Assembly (NCBI GenBank): GCA_003500135.1
Contig: DNTA01000064.1
Coordinates: 1-46,567, forward strand
Length of the DNA: 46,567 bases
From: Cytophagales bacterium
GTDB taxonomy: Bacteria > Bacteroidota > Bacteroidia > Cytophagales > Cyclobacteriaceae
Direction of reading: 5' to 3'
The translations under genes were made by a program, and so were the position numbers. Numbering within the stretch: the stretch's first letter is position 1; each line of letters starts with the position of its first letter. This document shows, one piece after another, positions 8,901 through 17,532 of this stretch. The notes under the pieces were generated by a model, which was given only the letters and a program-made list of their open reading frames with translations, ran no database searches and was not told the origin of the DNA.

Positions 8901-9336
8901 GGACGACCTTAAGCAATCCGTACAAAATGCGGTTTATGAACAAAAGGACCCCTTGCTGATTTATAAATTTGAAGCATTTGAACTATTCAAAAAACTGATC
9001 TCCAGGGTTAATGAAGATACCATTTCCTTCCTGACCAAAGCTGATATCCCTGTTAGTGAGCCTGAACAAGTTCACGAAGCAAGACGTTCAAGAAGAAAGC
9101 AGGATTACAAAACTTCCAAGGAAGAAGCTAAATCGGCGCTTAGTGGTGGAAATGCTCCTGTTGCAGGCAACCGACCACCGGCCGAAAAACAACAGCCTGT
9201 TAAATCGCAGAAAGTTGTGGGAAGAAATGAACGCGTAACAGTTCAATATACTGATGGTACGGTAAAAAAAGATGTGAAGTATAAAACCGTTGAAGGAGAT
9301 ATTAATAGTAATAAGTGCGTGATAATTGAAGATTAA
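5986..9336 (+). CDS. secA: Preprotein translocase ATPase SecA
   Basis: SecA is the motor that pushes unfolded preproteins through SecYEG. The start is ATG 5986 ([10 protein letters not shown]), giving 1116 residues; the frame is open ten codons further to a TTG inside the promoter box. Visible features are Walker A ATGEGKTL (192-199), DEVD (299-302) followed by [11 protein letters not shown], and [10 protein letters not shown] in the second helicase domain. The protein is about 200 residues longer than the E. coli enzyme. Much of this is an insert between about residues 320 and 415, as is usual in Bacteroidota. The C-terminus has VGRNE but no following CPC zinc site, ending in NKCVIIED. The next gene begins 5 nt after the stop. 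Confidence 0.98.
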   Translation: MLKFVTKIFGTKSERDIKEALPYVKMINEAYDQLAGISDDELRNKTKEVSNTINDALKGIDDQIAALHAEIDENPDMDVHQKEERFNKIDKLEEDRNDELEKVLMQVLPDAFAIVKETARRFKENKEIVVTATMMDRQLAAKHDHIEIDGDKATWKNQWLAAGNLQTWEMLHYDVQLIGGIVLHQGKIAEMATGEGKTLVATLPAFLNALARRGVHIVTVNDYLARRDSEWMAPIFEFHGLKVDFIDKYQPNTEERRQAYLADITYGTNNEFGFDYLRDNMARETDELVQRKRHYAMVDEVDSVLVDDARTPLIISGPVPKGDEHQFHDLKPRVQKLVEAQKKIVQTYLTEAKKKITEGNDKEGGLPLFRAFRGLPKHKPVIKYLSEMGVKQLLQKTENFYLQDNAKMMPEADEPLFFTIDEKSNVIDLTEKGLDLITGEGEDKNFFILPDIGDELHKLENNTELSDSEKLKKKEEIIADYTAKSERIHTINQLLKAYTLFEKDTEYVLMDGKVKIVDEQTGRIMEGRRYSDGLHQAIEAKENVKVEDATQTYATVTLQNYFRMYHKLAGMTGTAETEAGEFWEIYKLDVVVIPTNRPIVRDDREDMVFKTMREKFNAVADEILELTNQGRPVLVGTTSVEISELLSRMLKIRKLNHQVLNAKQHAKEADVVAEAGKPGTITIATNMAGRGTDIKLTPESRSAGGLAIIGTERHESRRVDRQLRGRSGRQGDPGSSQFFVSLEDNLMRLFGSERIAKLMDRMGLKEGEVIQHSMITKSIERAQKKVEENNFGIRKRLLEYDDVMNSQREVIYKRRRNALYGERLQLDIYNMMYDTCEDIALNAKDAEDYDSLKLNAISVLGLDFAISQQEFETIKPPELVEKLYAATYEHYQGKNGVISERAAPIFKDIKENKGATVVDVLVPITDGKKQIGISTNLEKNVETNCRQMIKDIEKYASLAIIDLAWKEHLREMDDLKQSVQNAVYEQKDPLLIYKFEAFELFKKLISRVNEDTISFLTKADIPVSEPEQVHEARRSRRKQDYKTSKEEAKSALSGGNAPVAGNRPPAEKQQPVKSQKVVGRNERVTVQYTDGTVKKDVKYKTVEGDINSNKCVIIED

Positions 9337-9341
9337 GCATT

Positions 9342-9857
9342 ATGATAAGAAAAAACATTTTATTCGGTTTTCTAATCATATCATCACTGATTTGGAGTTG
9401 TGCACCAAAGGCAAGTAAAACCAAAGTGGACAACTACTATGAAGATCTTAGCGCCTACCGACCTAAGGTGCCATCGGTAGAAATTGATAATACCAATCCG
9501 GAGGAAACCTCAACTGGAGAGGTAGAAAGAGGAAACTATGTATCACCCAAATATGATATAACTACTAAGCTGAATAGTGTTTTGGACAGTGTAGCTCATG
9601 ATAATCTGGAACGAAGAGTTACATATTATTCCATTCAGGTTTACACCGGTATTAGTCGTGAGGAAGCAAATGAGGCGCGACAAAAGGTATACCGAATTTT
9701 AGGTGACGCCAGTCCACGGCTGGAATACAACCAGCCCAACTACAAAGTGAAGGTGGGTATGTTCAACGACCGGTTGGAAGCTCACAAAACCTTCACCCAA
9801 TTGCAAAAGGCATTTCCTACAGCGCTTTTGGTGCCGGAAAGGAGGTATTTGAATTGA
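9342..9857 (+). CDS. SPOR-domain lipoprotein
   Basis: This 171-residue protein has a lipoprotein signal (MIRKNILFGFLIISSLIWSC, lipidation at Cys20) and a linker rich in Pro and acidic residues. A C-terminal SPOR-like domain runs from about residue 90 to 171, with YYSIQVYTG and YKVKVGMF as its two beta-strand motifs. SPOR domains bind denuded peptidoglycan, so the product is probably an envelope protein acting at the cell wall. It starts 5 nt after secA, and its last four bases overlap the start of the next gene, so all three are probably one transcript. Confidence 0.75.
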   Translation: MIRKNILFGFLIISSLIWSCAPKASKTKVDNYYEDLSAYRPKVPSVEIDNTNPEETSTGEVERGNYVSPKYDITTKLNSVLDSVAHDNLERRVTYYSIQVYTGISREEANEARQKVYRILGDASPRLEYNQPNYKVKVGMFNDRLEAHKTFTQLQKAFPTALLVPERRYLN

Positions 9858-11056
9858 CGTCGGAAAAGATTAAGGTACAAATACAGACACTGGCAAAGCA
9901 AATTGCCCCGGAAATTGTAAAACATCGCCGTCACCTTCACGCTCATCCTGAGCTTTCCTTTAAGGAATTCAATACAGCCAGGTACATCGCTGATGTATTG
10001 CGAAATATGGGGTTGGAGCCGGAGGAAGGGATTGCAGGCACCGGAGTTGTGGCCTTGATTAGGGGTAAAAACCCGGACAAAAAATGTACTGCCCTCCGTG
10101 CAGATATTGATGCTCTTCCGATAACCGAAGAGAATGAGGTATCATATAAATCGACTAATCAGGGCATTATGCATGCCTGTGGTCACGATGTACACTCTTC
10201 TTCATTGCTTGGTGTTGCCTATATTTTAAATGAAATAAAAGATCAGTTTGAAGGCACGGTGAAATTGATCTTTCAGCCAGGCGAGGAAAAAGCGCCGGGC
10301 GGAGCCTCCAAAATGATTGAAGAGGGGGTGTTAAACAATCCCAGGCCGCAGCATATTTTAGGACAGCACGTTATGCCATATATTCCAGTTGGCAAAGTGG
10401 GGTTCAAAGAAGGGGTATACATGGCCAGCGCCGATGAAATATACCTGACTGTAAAAGGTAAAGGAGGCCACGGTGCAATGCCGGATAAAACAGTGGACCC
10501 AATCGTGATTACCTCACATATAATTGTTGCCCTTCAGCAAATCGTAAGCAGGAAAGTAGACCCAAAACTACCGTCGGTTTTAACTTTTGGTAAAATCCAG
10601 GGCCTGGGGGCAACCAATATCATTCCATCGGAAGTGAAAATTGATGGAACCTTCCGAACGTTGAATGAAAAGTGGCGCTTTGAGGCGCATGAACACATCA
10701 GAAAGATGGCAAGTGGTATTGCAGAAAGCATGGGCGCTACTTGTGAAGTTGATATTTTAAAAGGTTATCCATTCCTGGAAAATGATGAAGAGCTGACCGA
10801 TAAATCCAAACAACTGGCTAAAGACTACCTCGGTGAAGGGAATGTTATTGATCTCGATATCTGGATGGCCGCTGAAGATTTTGCCTATTATTCGCAGGAG
10901 ATGGATGCGTGTTTTTATCGCTTAGGTACCCGGAATGAAAGTAAAGGCATCGTTTCCGGTGTGCACACCCCTACTTTCGATATTGATGAAGAAGCCCTTG
11001 AAATCGGTCCTGGTTTGATGGCATGGATTACTTTGAACCTGCTTAATGAAAAGTAA
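9854..11056 (+). CDS. M20 family amidohydrolase / peptidase
   Basis: This is a zinc-dependent hydrolase of N-acyl amino acids or small peptides (hippurate/IAA-amino acid hydrolase type), 400 residues. The metal-site motif HACGHDVHSS and the GEEKAPGGA stretch place it in the M20D group. The lid domain with GKGGHGAMPDKTVDP is present. Translation starts at TTG 9854, sharing TTGA with the stop of the lipoprotein gene. A strong AAGGAGG sits 8 nt before it and no in-frame ATG is nearby. There is no signal peptide, so it is cytoplasmic. The substrate cannot be told. Confidence 0.88.
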   Translation: MTSEKIKVQIQTLAKQIAPEIVKHRRHLHAHPELSFKEFNTARYIADVLRNMGLEPEEGIAGTGVVALIRGKNPDKKCTALRADIDALPITEENEVSYKSTNQGIMHACGHDVHSSSLLGVAYILNEIKDQFEGTVKLIFQPGEEKAPGGASKMIEEGVLNNPRPQHILGQHVMPYIPVGKVGFKEGVYMASADEIYLTVKGKGGHGAMPDKTVDPIVITSHIIVALQQIVSRKVDPKLPSVLTFGKIQGLGATNIIPSEVKIDGTFRTLNEKWRFEAHEHIRKMASGIAESMGATCEVDILKGYPFLENDEELTDKSKQLAKDYLGEGNVIDLDIWMAAEDFAYYSQEMDACFYRLGTRNESKGIVSGVHTPTFDIDEEALEIGPGLMAWITLNLLNEK

Positions 11057-11099
11057 ATCAGCGATTGATCTTTTGCGAATTTAGTGGCTCAAAAAACCT

Positions 11100-12218
11100 T
11101 TACTCAAACATTTTTAAAAATTGCTCCCGCATTTTTTCATTGATACTTACGGCTAGTATTAGTGATACGATCAGGCCAATAAGTGCATATAAAGCATCTT
11201 TTCCAATAATTCTGGCGGCATATTTTAAGCTGGCTTTCTTGCCATCTCCTATTTGAGTTCTGATTTGATAAGCAATTTCACGACCTCCTAACAATCCAAT
11301 AAACACCCAGGTAGTACTTATTGGTATAGTACTTACCACCTTCAGGTAATAAAGAATGCAGGCATACACGAAGTCAATTATTGTAGCTGACCGCACATCA
11401 GTCACTTTAGATTTTTCATTAACAATTCCCTGTATTTTATCGCCTTTGAGGTAGAATAACAGACCTAAACCAAAGAAAATGTAAGATGAGAAAAAGATGA
11501 ATTGCCAAACATTAAGACTGCGAGGTAGATAGACGGCAATATTGGCAGCATCCTGCATAATCCAGACTGACCACAATGCCCCACTGGTTATCCATTGCAG
11601 TGGAACCCACCATTTTGCAGGAGGCTTGTTTTCAATGTTTTTATTAAGGGCTTTGGTGGTTATATACCAAACGATGAAAGCAGTACCGAAGGCAATAAAA
11701 TAACCCGTAAAGCTTTTTTCTAAAATGCTACCGATGGAGCTGGCCTTGGTAGAGAATACACTAAGCAGTAAGATGGAGGTGGAAACGGGCATTCTTAACC
11801 GTGTAAGAATAAGTAATATTAGAGGAGAGGCAACCTGTCCGAAGGAAAAGAATTCAGGGCTATTCTGAAAACCTTTAGTGGCCAACCGCTGGTAAGTCAC
11901 ATCACCATCATACATAATATAACTATAGGTGACAGTTGCCACCCAGATCAAACCCATAAAGATCCAAAGATGGTACCATTTTCGGTGAGAGTTTGAAGCA
12001 ATAAAAGTTCCAATGGTTTGGATACTGTCGTTAGCTATGGCTGAATACCCGGCCAGCATAAAACCGACCCACATAGCCAGTTGAGGATAGGGGTATACGA
12101 TAAAGCATAAAATGCCTATCGAGGCAACAATAATGAAAAAATTTCTTTCTTTTTTGGCAAGATCAAAAAGTTTGTATACGATTTTGGCTAAAACTGAAGC
12201 TTTTATATTATTCTCCAT
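11100..12218 (-). CDS. PiT-like (inorganic phosphate transporter-related) membrane protein
   Basis: This is a 372-residue polytopic membrane protein with about ten hydrophobic segments. It shows a two-fold pattern typical of PiT phosphate permeases: AIAND (60-64) with PVSTS (144-148) in the first half, then QDAAN (222-226) with PISTT (299-303) in the second. The second AND signature is altered to QDAAN. It is shorter than E. coli PitA and lacks a large central loop. It diverges from an Na/Pi symporter gene, which supports a role in phosphate or related anion transport. The family call is from motifs only, and substrate and ion coupling are inferred. Confidence 0.6.
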   Translation of the reverse strand: MENNIKASVLAKIVYKLFDLAKKERNFFIIVASIGILCFIVYPYPQLAMWVGFMLAGYSAIANDSIQTIGTFIASNSHRKWYHLWIFMGLIWVATVTYSYIMYDGDVTYQRLATKGFQNSPEFFSFGQVASPLILLILTRLRMPVSTSILLLSVFSTKASSIGSILEKSFTGYFIAFGTAFIVWYITTKALNKNIENKPPAKWWVPLQWITSGALWSVWIMQDAANIAVYLPRSLNVWQFIFFSSYIFFGLGLLFYLKGDKIQGIVNEKSKVTDVRSATIIDFVYACILYYLKVVSTIPISTTWVFIGLLGGREIAYQIRTQIGDGKKASLKYAARIIGKDALYALIGLIVSLILAVSINEKMREQFLKMFE

Positions 12219-12249
12219 AAAACTATTGGCCGCCCCTGGTTACGAGTCA

Positions 12250-12257
12250 CAAAACTA
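12250..12257 (-). promoter_or_regulatory. Candidate promoter -7 box for the PiT-like gene
   Basis: On the minus strand TAGTTTTG matches TAnnTTTG and lies about 31 nt before the ATG at 12218. No clear -33 element is seen. Confidence 0.35.
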
Positions 12258-12426
12258 ACCAATACTTTCCATCAGATATATTAAATAATTGTTAATATAT
12301 AGTTTAGCTGCTGCAAAATATATTGGTCAAATCTTTGAATAGCAGAGTGATATAATCGATTAAAGGCTATTTATCTATTTAACAATACCTTCACACTGAA
12401 AGGCTCACAAGAACAAAAACAAATTT

Positions 12427-12434
12427 TATCTTTG
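12427..12434 (+). promoter_or_regulatory. Candidate promoter -7 box for the Na/Pi gene
   Basis: TATCTTTG matches TAnnTTTG and lies 37 nt before the ATG at 12472. The 12219-12471 gap holds this box and the divergent one at 12250-12257. I saw no other structure in it. Confidence 0.45.
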
Positions 12435-12471
12435 CCTCTCTTTTTCCAAACCCATTAAGGAATTGGATAGA

Positions 12472-13590
12472 ATGACAGAAAAAGGAATATTGAACAAAAA
12501 CAGAAGGTGGCGAAGCATATTTTTTAACCTGCTCATGACTGGCGGGATTATTCTAATGTTTTTGCTTTCTATCGACCTTCTTGTTGAGGGGCTTCAATAT
12601 TTTGGCGGAGACACGGCCCAATCTATCCTTAAAATCACCTCTAACCCATTCATTGGGCTTTTTATTGGCATACTTGCCACGGCATTGGTTCAAAGCAGCT
12701 CTATGACCATATCAATGATGGTTGCCATGGTGGCCAGTGGCGCTATTGAATTGACAAATGCCATACCTATTGTGATGGGCGCCAATATTGGCACTACGCT
12801 TACCAGTAACATTGTATCGCTAAGTTTTATTACAAGGAAAAAAGAGTTTAGAAGGGCTATTTCGACTTCGACATCGCATGCTTTTTTTAACATATTGGTG
12901 ACAATCATTTTATTTCCACTTGAATACAAGTTCGGTTTACTTAGTGGTTTGGCCACGGAGATCACCTCCAACTTTTCAGCTGTATATGACACAAACGCCT
13001 CGAATCATTTAATGGCTTCTCACAGCGCTACACCCTTTGGGCATTGGCTGGCTGGCTTCATTGACAACTACACGGTAATTTTGATACTGGCTGTACTTAT
13101 GCTGTTTGGTTCGATAAAGCTGTTTTCACGAAAAATCTACCAATTATTAATAGACTCGAAAAGAAACCAATACGAATCCTTTGTTTTCAGTAGTACCTTA
13201 AGAGCATTTTCTTGGGGAACTATATTGACAGGAGCAGTACAGTCGAGCTCCGTGACTACCTCGCTGGCCGTTCCTGTGGTGGCAATAGGGAAGGTAAATT
13301 TAAAAAGAGCCTTTCCGTACATTCTTGGCGCGAATATTGGTACGACCATTACGGCTTTTTTGGCTTCACTGTTTAAAACCGATGCTGCCATAAGCCTGGC
13401 ATTTGTCCATTTGCTTTTCAATGCCATTGGTGTTTTTATTTTTCTGCCATTCCCATTTATTCGCAGACTACCCGTTTTTCTTGCCGGTGAACTAGGGAAG
13501 GCAACCTTGCAAAACCGATTGATAGGGTTTATTTACATTATCCTCACTTTTTTCCTGATACCTTTTATTCTCATAACTATTTCCCGATAA
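12472..13590 (+). CDS. Na+/phosphate symporter family protein
   Basis: This is a sodium-dependent phosphate symporter of the NptA/SLC34 type in the inner membrane, 372 residues from ATG 12472 (MTEKGILNK). A TTG three codons upstream is possible but less likely. The two inverted repeats each carry the QSSS signature (about 74-77 and 257-260), each followed by a GANIGTT motif. There is no C-terminal PhoU domain, which many bacterial relatives have, so this is the short form. It diverges from the PiT-like gene, giving two unrelated phosphate-type carriers head to head. Confidence 0.88.
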   Translation: MTEKGILNKNRRWRSIFFNLLMTGGIILMFLLSIDLLVEGLQYFGGDTAQSILKITSNPFIGLFIGILATALVQSSSMTISMMVAMVASGAIELTNAIPIVMGANIGTTLTSNIVSLSFITRKKEFRRAISTSTSHAFFNILVTIILFPLEYKFGLLSGLATEITSNFSAVYDTNASNHLMASHSATPFGHWLAGFIDNYTVILILAVLMLFGSIKLFSRKIYQLLIDSKRNQYESFVFSSTLRAFSWGTILTGAVQSSSVTTSLAVPVVAIGKVNLKRAFPYILGANIGTTITAFLASLFKTDAAISLAFVHLLFNAIGVFIFLPFPFIRRLPVFLAGELGKATLQNRLIGFIYIILTFFLIPFILITISR

Positions 13591-13655
13591 ATATTGCCTC
13601 GCTTTTGTCTGGAGCTTATTTATTGTAAATTACATGCCTTAAAAAATAATTTGAT

Positions 13656-14006
13656 TTGATCAATATAAATAAAATAAAGTATCAGCTCCGTCAATACATT
13701 GATGCGCGTGTAGAGCTCAGTAAGTTTCAGATCAAGGAACAAGTGGCGTCTTCGTTAAGCAGCTTTTTAATGATTTTCCTTGCAATGGGGATCAGTTTTT
13801 TCTTGCTTTTGTTTTTAAGTCTTGCTGCTGGTGTTTATATCAATGATAAACTTGAGAGTAAATTTATTGGTTTTTTAATAGTAGCAGGATTTTACCTGAT
13901 AGCAGGCATATTGGTACTGATTAATCGAAAAAGAATAATTTCTATGATCATTTATCGCCTTTATGTTGAACCTGAAGTAGAAGAAAAACTTAAACATGAA
14001 GAATAA
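13656..14006 (+). CDS. Holin-3_6/YqjE-like membrane protein
   Basis: This 116-residue protein has an N-terminal amphipathic stretch (QYIDARVELSKFQIKEQ), two adjacent long hydrophobic helices (about 35-60 and 70-92) and a charged tail. It resembles the family often labelled phage holin superfamily 6, found chromosomally as YqjE. No other phage gene is nearby, so a lysis role is unlikely. The start is TTG 13656; no ATG is available. It overlaps the next gene by 11 nt and heads the operon that ends in GGGP synthase. The function is unknown, perhaps membrane stress. Confidence 0.6.
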   Translation: MININKIKYQLRQYIDARVELSKFQIKEQVASSLSSFLMIFLAMGISFFLLLFLSLAAGVYINDKLESKFIGFLIVAGFYLIAGILVLINRKRIISMIIYRLYVEPEVEEKLKHEE

Positions 14007-14385
14007 GGAAGCCATAGAAGCCTATAAACACCGCTTAAAAAACGAGGTGGATATTTCCGAAAAGGAGTTAATAGATGAGTTACAGACTTCCAGCAATAAT
14101 CTTGAAAAAATTATTGATAAGGTAGTGATGGGTGGCGTAGCCATTTCGGGTATTTATTTACTGGCCCAGGTTGTAAAGACAATCCGAAAAAGATCAGAAA
14201 ACATCGGCGAAGGGGACAAAGAGCTGGTAGTTACTGAAAAAAGGCCTTCATTGGGGGAGGCCATTAAAAGTGCTGCTATGAAGCAATTATCTTTGGTTAT
14301 ACTAAAGGCGGTGCGAAAAAAACTTATGGAAGCAACACAAAGGAACAGCGAGCAGGAATCTGAAAAGGATGAATATACTCAATAG
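13996..14385 (+). CDS. Hypothetical protein between the holin-like gene and GGGP synthase
   Basis: I do not recognise this 129-residue protein. It has a charged, helical N-terminus (about 1-40), one hydrophobic segment (VVMGGVAISGIYLLAQVV, about 43-60) and a basic C-terminal half, ending in an acidic tail. It is probably a single-pass membrane protein. It overlaps the holin-like gene by 11 nt and GGGP synthase by 17 nt, so the three are translationally linked. Confidence 0.6.
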   Translation: MKNKEAIEAYKHRLKNEVDISEKELIDELQTSSNNLEKIIDKVVMGGVAISGIYLLAQVVKTIRKRSENIGEGDKELVVTEKRPSLGEAIKSAAMKQLSLVILKAVRKKLMEATQRNSEQESEKDEYTQ

Positions 14386-15133
14386 AATAAAAGATAAAGC
14401 TGGTAAAGGTAAGAAGTCATTGGCTGTACTCATTGATCCGGATAAACTACAGGGGGCAGTTGAGTTTCGTAAAATGCTGTTTTCAGCCAGTGAGCAGCAA
14501 GTTGATTATTTTTTAGTTGGGGGCAGCCTGATTTCCAAAGGGAATTTAAGAAAAGTAGTTCAGGCAGTAAAAGAATACAGTAACATACCGGTGGTTCTGT
14601 TCCCCGGAAGTTATCATCAAATAGATGGCCAGGCAGATGCATTGCTGTTTTTATCCCTTATCTCCGGAAGAAATCCGGAGTATTTAATCGGGCAACACGT
14701 GGTAGCTGCACCGATGCTAAAAGAGTCGGGTATTGAGGTTATTCCCACAGGATATTTATTGGTAGGTGCCGAAAACCAAAGCTCAGTAGCCTATATAAGC
14801 AATACGAGTCCCATTCCACGCGAAAAGACAGATTTAGCTACTTGTACGGCTATCGCCGGTCAGATGCTTGGCATGCAACTCATTTATCTCGAAGCTGGAA
14901 GCGGGGCTTCACACCCAGTGCCACCGGAAATGATTAGCATGGTCAATGATCAATTGAATATACCTTTGATTGTAGGAGGCGGCCTCAATACAGTGGAAAA
15001 AGCTTGCAGGGCGTTGGAATCAGGTGCGGATATGATTGTTATCGGTAATGCTATTGAGCGCTCACCGACTTTTTTGAACGAACTGGCTGCCGGGGTAGCG
15101 CAATATAATGCATCTTTAAATATTCATGAGTGA
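14369..15133 (+). CDS. Geranylgeranylglyceryl phosphate synthase family protein
   Basis: This family joins sn-glycerol-1-phosphate to a long prenyl diphosphate, the first step to archaeal-type ether lipids; bacterial relatives use geranylgeranyl or heptaprenyl donors. It is a 254-residue TIM barrel. LIDPDK (21-26) is the Mg/G1P site, and LFPGSYHQ, LEAGSGA and VGGGLNT form the phosphate-binding loops. The start (ATG 14369) lies inside the upstream gene. The 3' end overlaps the convergent AraC gene by 18 nt. No glycerol-1-phosphate dehydrogenase gene is visible in the window. Confidence 0.9.
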   Translation: MNILNRIKDKAGKGKKSLAVLIDPDKLQGAVEFRKMLFSASEQQVDYFLVGGSLISKGNLRKVVQAVKEYSNIPVVLFPGSYHQIDGQADALLFLSLISGRNPEYLIGQHVVAAPMLKESGIEVIPTGYLLVGAENQSSVAYISNTSPIPREKTDLATCTAIAGQMLGMQLIYLEAGSGASHPVPPEMISMVNDQLNIPLIVGGGLNTVEKACRALESGADMIVIGNAIERSPTFLNELAAGVAQYNASLNIHE

Positions 15134-16039
15134 TTCTCTTCTCCTCATTTTTCCCGCAGGAATACCAAACATCATTTTAAATCTACGGCAGAAATAGGCG
15201 GTATCTTTGTATCCTACATCTCTGCCTATCTCGCGAATACTTTTCTTGGAGGTGCGCAGCAAGTTCACGGCACGTTCCATACGTTGGTATTCGATATAAT
15301 CCTGAGGGTTAATGCTTGTAAGCATTTTGAAATACTGGCCTACATAATCCTCGGATACATTTGCTACGCTTGCAAGCTGTTTATTGGATAGGTCGCCATC
15401 GAGATGTTTCTTTATATAACTGAAAATATCAATTAGCCGTGGGTCTTTAAAATAAGTAACATTAGTAGCGAGCTGTTCCAGGAAAAGTTGATTTATCAAT
15501 ATATATCTGAATATTTCCACTACCAAAGCATCGGTGGTGAGTTTTATTATCCTTTCTTTTCCCGGTAAGTTGCTACCATTCTCAGTAAGAATTGTGGCAG
15601 ATAGCTGATCTATTTTGTCGCTATTGCTGATTACAAATGGAGGGATGTCGAGCGAGGAGTAAAAGTTTACACTGTCGAAAACCTTGGCTTCAAATGAAAT
15701 ATAAGAAAAACTCTCAGAACCATCGTCTTCGATATTAAAAGCATTGAGGCTTTCGAAATACTGTTCTCTCTTCGAAATGAAGTCGTCATTGGAAAGGCTA
15801 ATGGTTGGCCCGCTTCCATAAGTTACCGATACATTTTTACCTCCGGGAATGAAAAGATAGGCCCCTGGTTTGACAGAGTGTTTTTCTTTGCCATAACGGA
15901 TTTCACCACTATTCACCCTGATCAACGTGTTTTCAACATCGTAATAGTTTTCAATCGTAATCGGCTGAATTATTTTGATGTTTTTGGCTTTTCTAAAATG
16001 TACGCCTAGTGATTCTATTATTTTGTTATAATCCTCCAT
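15116..16039 (-). CDS. AraC family transcriptional regulator
   Basis: This 307-residue protein has a C-terminal AraC-type double helix-turn-helix (about 205-300). The first helix pair covers LSNKQLASVANVSEDYVGQYF and the second includes IREIGRDVGYKDTAYFCRRFK. The N-terminal part looks like a cupin-type sensor (YGKEKHSVKPGAYLFIPGG). The gene is single, with its own upstream gap. Its 3' end overlaps GGGP synthase on the other strand by 18 nt. The effector and targets are unknown. Confidence 0.85.
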   Translation of the reverse strand: MEDYNKIIESLGVHFRKAKNIKIIQPITIENYYDVENTLIRVNSGEIRYGKEKHSVKPGAYLFIPGGKNVSVTYGSGPTISLSNDDFISKREQYFESLNAFNIEDDGSESFSYISFEAKVFDSVNFYSSLDIPPFVISNSDKIDQLSATILTENGSNLPGKERIIKLTTDALVVEIFRYILINQLFLEQLATNVTYFKDPRLIDIFSYIKKHLDGDLSNKQLASVANVSEDYVGQYFKMLTSINPQDYIEYQRMERAVNLLRTSKKSIREIGRDVGYKDTAYFCRRFKMMFGIPAGKMRRRESLMNI

Positions 16040-16132
16040 CTAAGAATTGTGCAATAATGGTTTTAACTAGTTTAGTTGTACTGCGAACTATTGTGAGTCA
16101 ATAATAATACTTAATTTGATCGTATTCAAACT

Positions 16133-16140
16133 CAAATATA
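16133..16140 (-). promoter_or_regulatory. Candidate promoter -7 box for the AraC gene
   Basis: TATATTTG on the minus strand matches TAnnTTTG and lies about 93 nt before the ATG at 16039, leaving a fairly long AT-rich leader. The match is perfect but a -33 partner is not clear. Confidence 0.35.
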
Positions 16141-16199
16141 GTAAAAGTACAATAAAACTAAGCTATTTCAACAAAATTAAATTGAAGAAAATCGGGGAA

Positions 16200-17339
16200 C
16201 TACTTCAGTAGTTCCCGTGAAATTACTATTTTCTGTATTTCTGAAGTTCCTTCATAGATTTGAGTGATCTTGGCATCGCGCATTAATCGCTCTACATGAT
16301 ACTCCTTCACATATCCATAACCACCGTGAATCTGTACGGCTTCAACCGTAGTGTCCATAGCTACTTGTGAAGCGTAAAGTTTGGCCATTGCACTGGCGTG
16401 TGCATAATCCTTCTTTTGGTCTTTCAGCCAGGCTGCCTTAAGGCACATCAGTCGGGCAGCTTCTATTTGCGTAGCCATATCTGCCAATTTAAACGCTATT
16501 GCCTGATGCTTGCTTATTTCTTTTCCAAAAGATTTCCGTTCTTTTGAATAGGCCAACGCAAATTCGTAAGCTCCAGAAGCGATTCCAAGCGCTTGTGCGG
16601 CTATACCGATGCGCCCTCCATTTAGCGTGTTCATGGCAAATTTGAATCCAAAACCCTCTTCACCTATCCGGTTTTCTACCGGTACTTTTACATCCGAAAA
16701 CATCAGTGAGTGGGTGTCAGAACCACGGATACCCAGTTTGTCTTCTTTTTTGCCCACTGTAAAACCCTCCATACCTTTTTCTACAACAAAGGCGCTAATT
16801 CCTTTGTAACCTTTTTCCGGATCCGTTTGGGCAATTACCAGATACACTGAGGCTGAGTTGCCATTTGTGATCCAGTTTTTGGTGCCATTTAATACATAAT
16901 GATCACCTTTATTTTCTGCCGTGGTCCTTTGAGATGTCGCATCCGAACCAGCTTCAGGTTCCGACAAGCAAAAGGCGCCGATAATTTCGCCCCTGGCCAG
17001 TGGCTTTAAATACTTCTCCTTCTGCTCTTCGGCGCCATATTTTTCAAGCCCCCAACACACTAGAGAATTGTTTACTGACATACATACAGAGGCAGATGCA
17101 TCTATTTTTGAGATTTCTTCCATAGCCAATACATAGCTTGTGGTATCCATGCCGCCGCCATCGTATTTTGGATCAACCATCATTCCCATGAAACCGAGTT
17201 CACCCATTTTTTTAATTTGCTCGGCGGGAAATTTCTGTTGATCATCGCGTTCTATTACACCGGGCAGGAGCTCTGTATGAGCAAAATCCCTGGCGGCATC
17301 GCGAACTGCAATTTGTTCTTCAGTTAAGCTAAAGTCCAT
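16200..17339 (-). CDS. Acyl-CoA dehydrogenase (short-chain type)
   Basis: This is a flavoprotein that oxidises an acyl-CoA to trans-2-enoyl-CoA, passing electrons to ETF, 379 residues. LSEPEAGSDA (flavin/acyl region), SKERKSFGK and HGGYGYVKEYHVERLMRD are diagnostic. YEGTSEIQ near the C-terminus holds the catalytic glutamate in the position used by butyryl/medium-chain enzymes. The chain length is not deducible. The gene is monocistronic: AraC lies downstream on the same strand after 160 nt, and the zinc-protease terminator is upstream. Confidence 0.93.
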   Translation of the reverse strand: MDFSLTEEQIAVRDAARDFAHTELLPGVIERDDQQKFPAEQIKKMGELGFMGMMVDPKYDGGGMDTTSYVLAMEEISKIDASASVCMSVNNSLVCWGLEKYGAEEQKEKYLKPLARGEIIGAFCLSEPEAGSDATSQRTTAENKGDHYVLNGTKNWITNGNSASVYLVIAQTDPEKGYKGISAFVVEKGMEGFTVGKKEDKLGIRGSDTHSLMFSDVKVPVENRIGEEGFGFKFAMNTLNGGRIGIAAQALGIASGAYEFALAYSKERKSFGKEISKHQAIAFKLADMATQIEAARLMCLKAAWLKDQKKDYAHASAMAKLYASQVAMDTTVEAVQIHGGYGYVKEYHVERLMRDAKITQIYEGTSEIQKIVISRELLK

Positions 17340-17481
17340 GTTATTATTATTCCATTAGTTATCGTTTCAACATCAAATTAAATGCAATTTTGCCAAATAA
17401 TCTATGGAAGCATAAAAAATCAAGGGTGATTTATAAAAATGAGCTAAATTTCAGCTCTTAATTATAAATATGGTAAAATAA

Positions 17482-17514
17482 AAAATGGATTCGCCATAAG
17501 GACAAATCCATTTT
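17482..17514 (-). terminator. Rho-independent terminator after the zinc protease gene
   Basis: A perfect 10-bp inverted repeat (AAAATGGATT / AATCCATTTT) with a 13-nt loop is followed on the minus strand by a T-rich run. It lies about 20 nt past the stop at 17533. Confidence 0.75.
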
Positions 17515-17532
17515 CTTTAATGAATTGATTGA

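Noticed and set aside
13656..14006. Prophage remnant signalled by the holin-like protein
   Set aside because: No phage structural, lysis or integrase genes are nearby, and this family is common in bacterial chromosomes.
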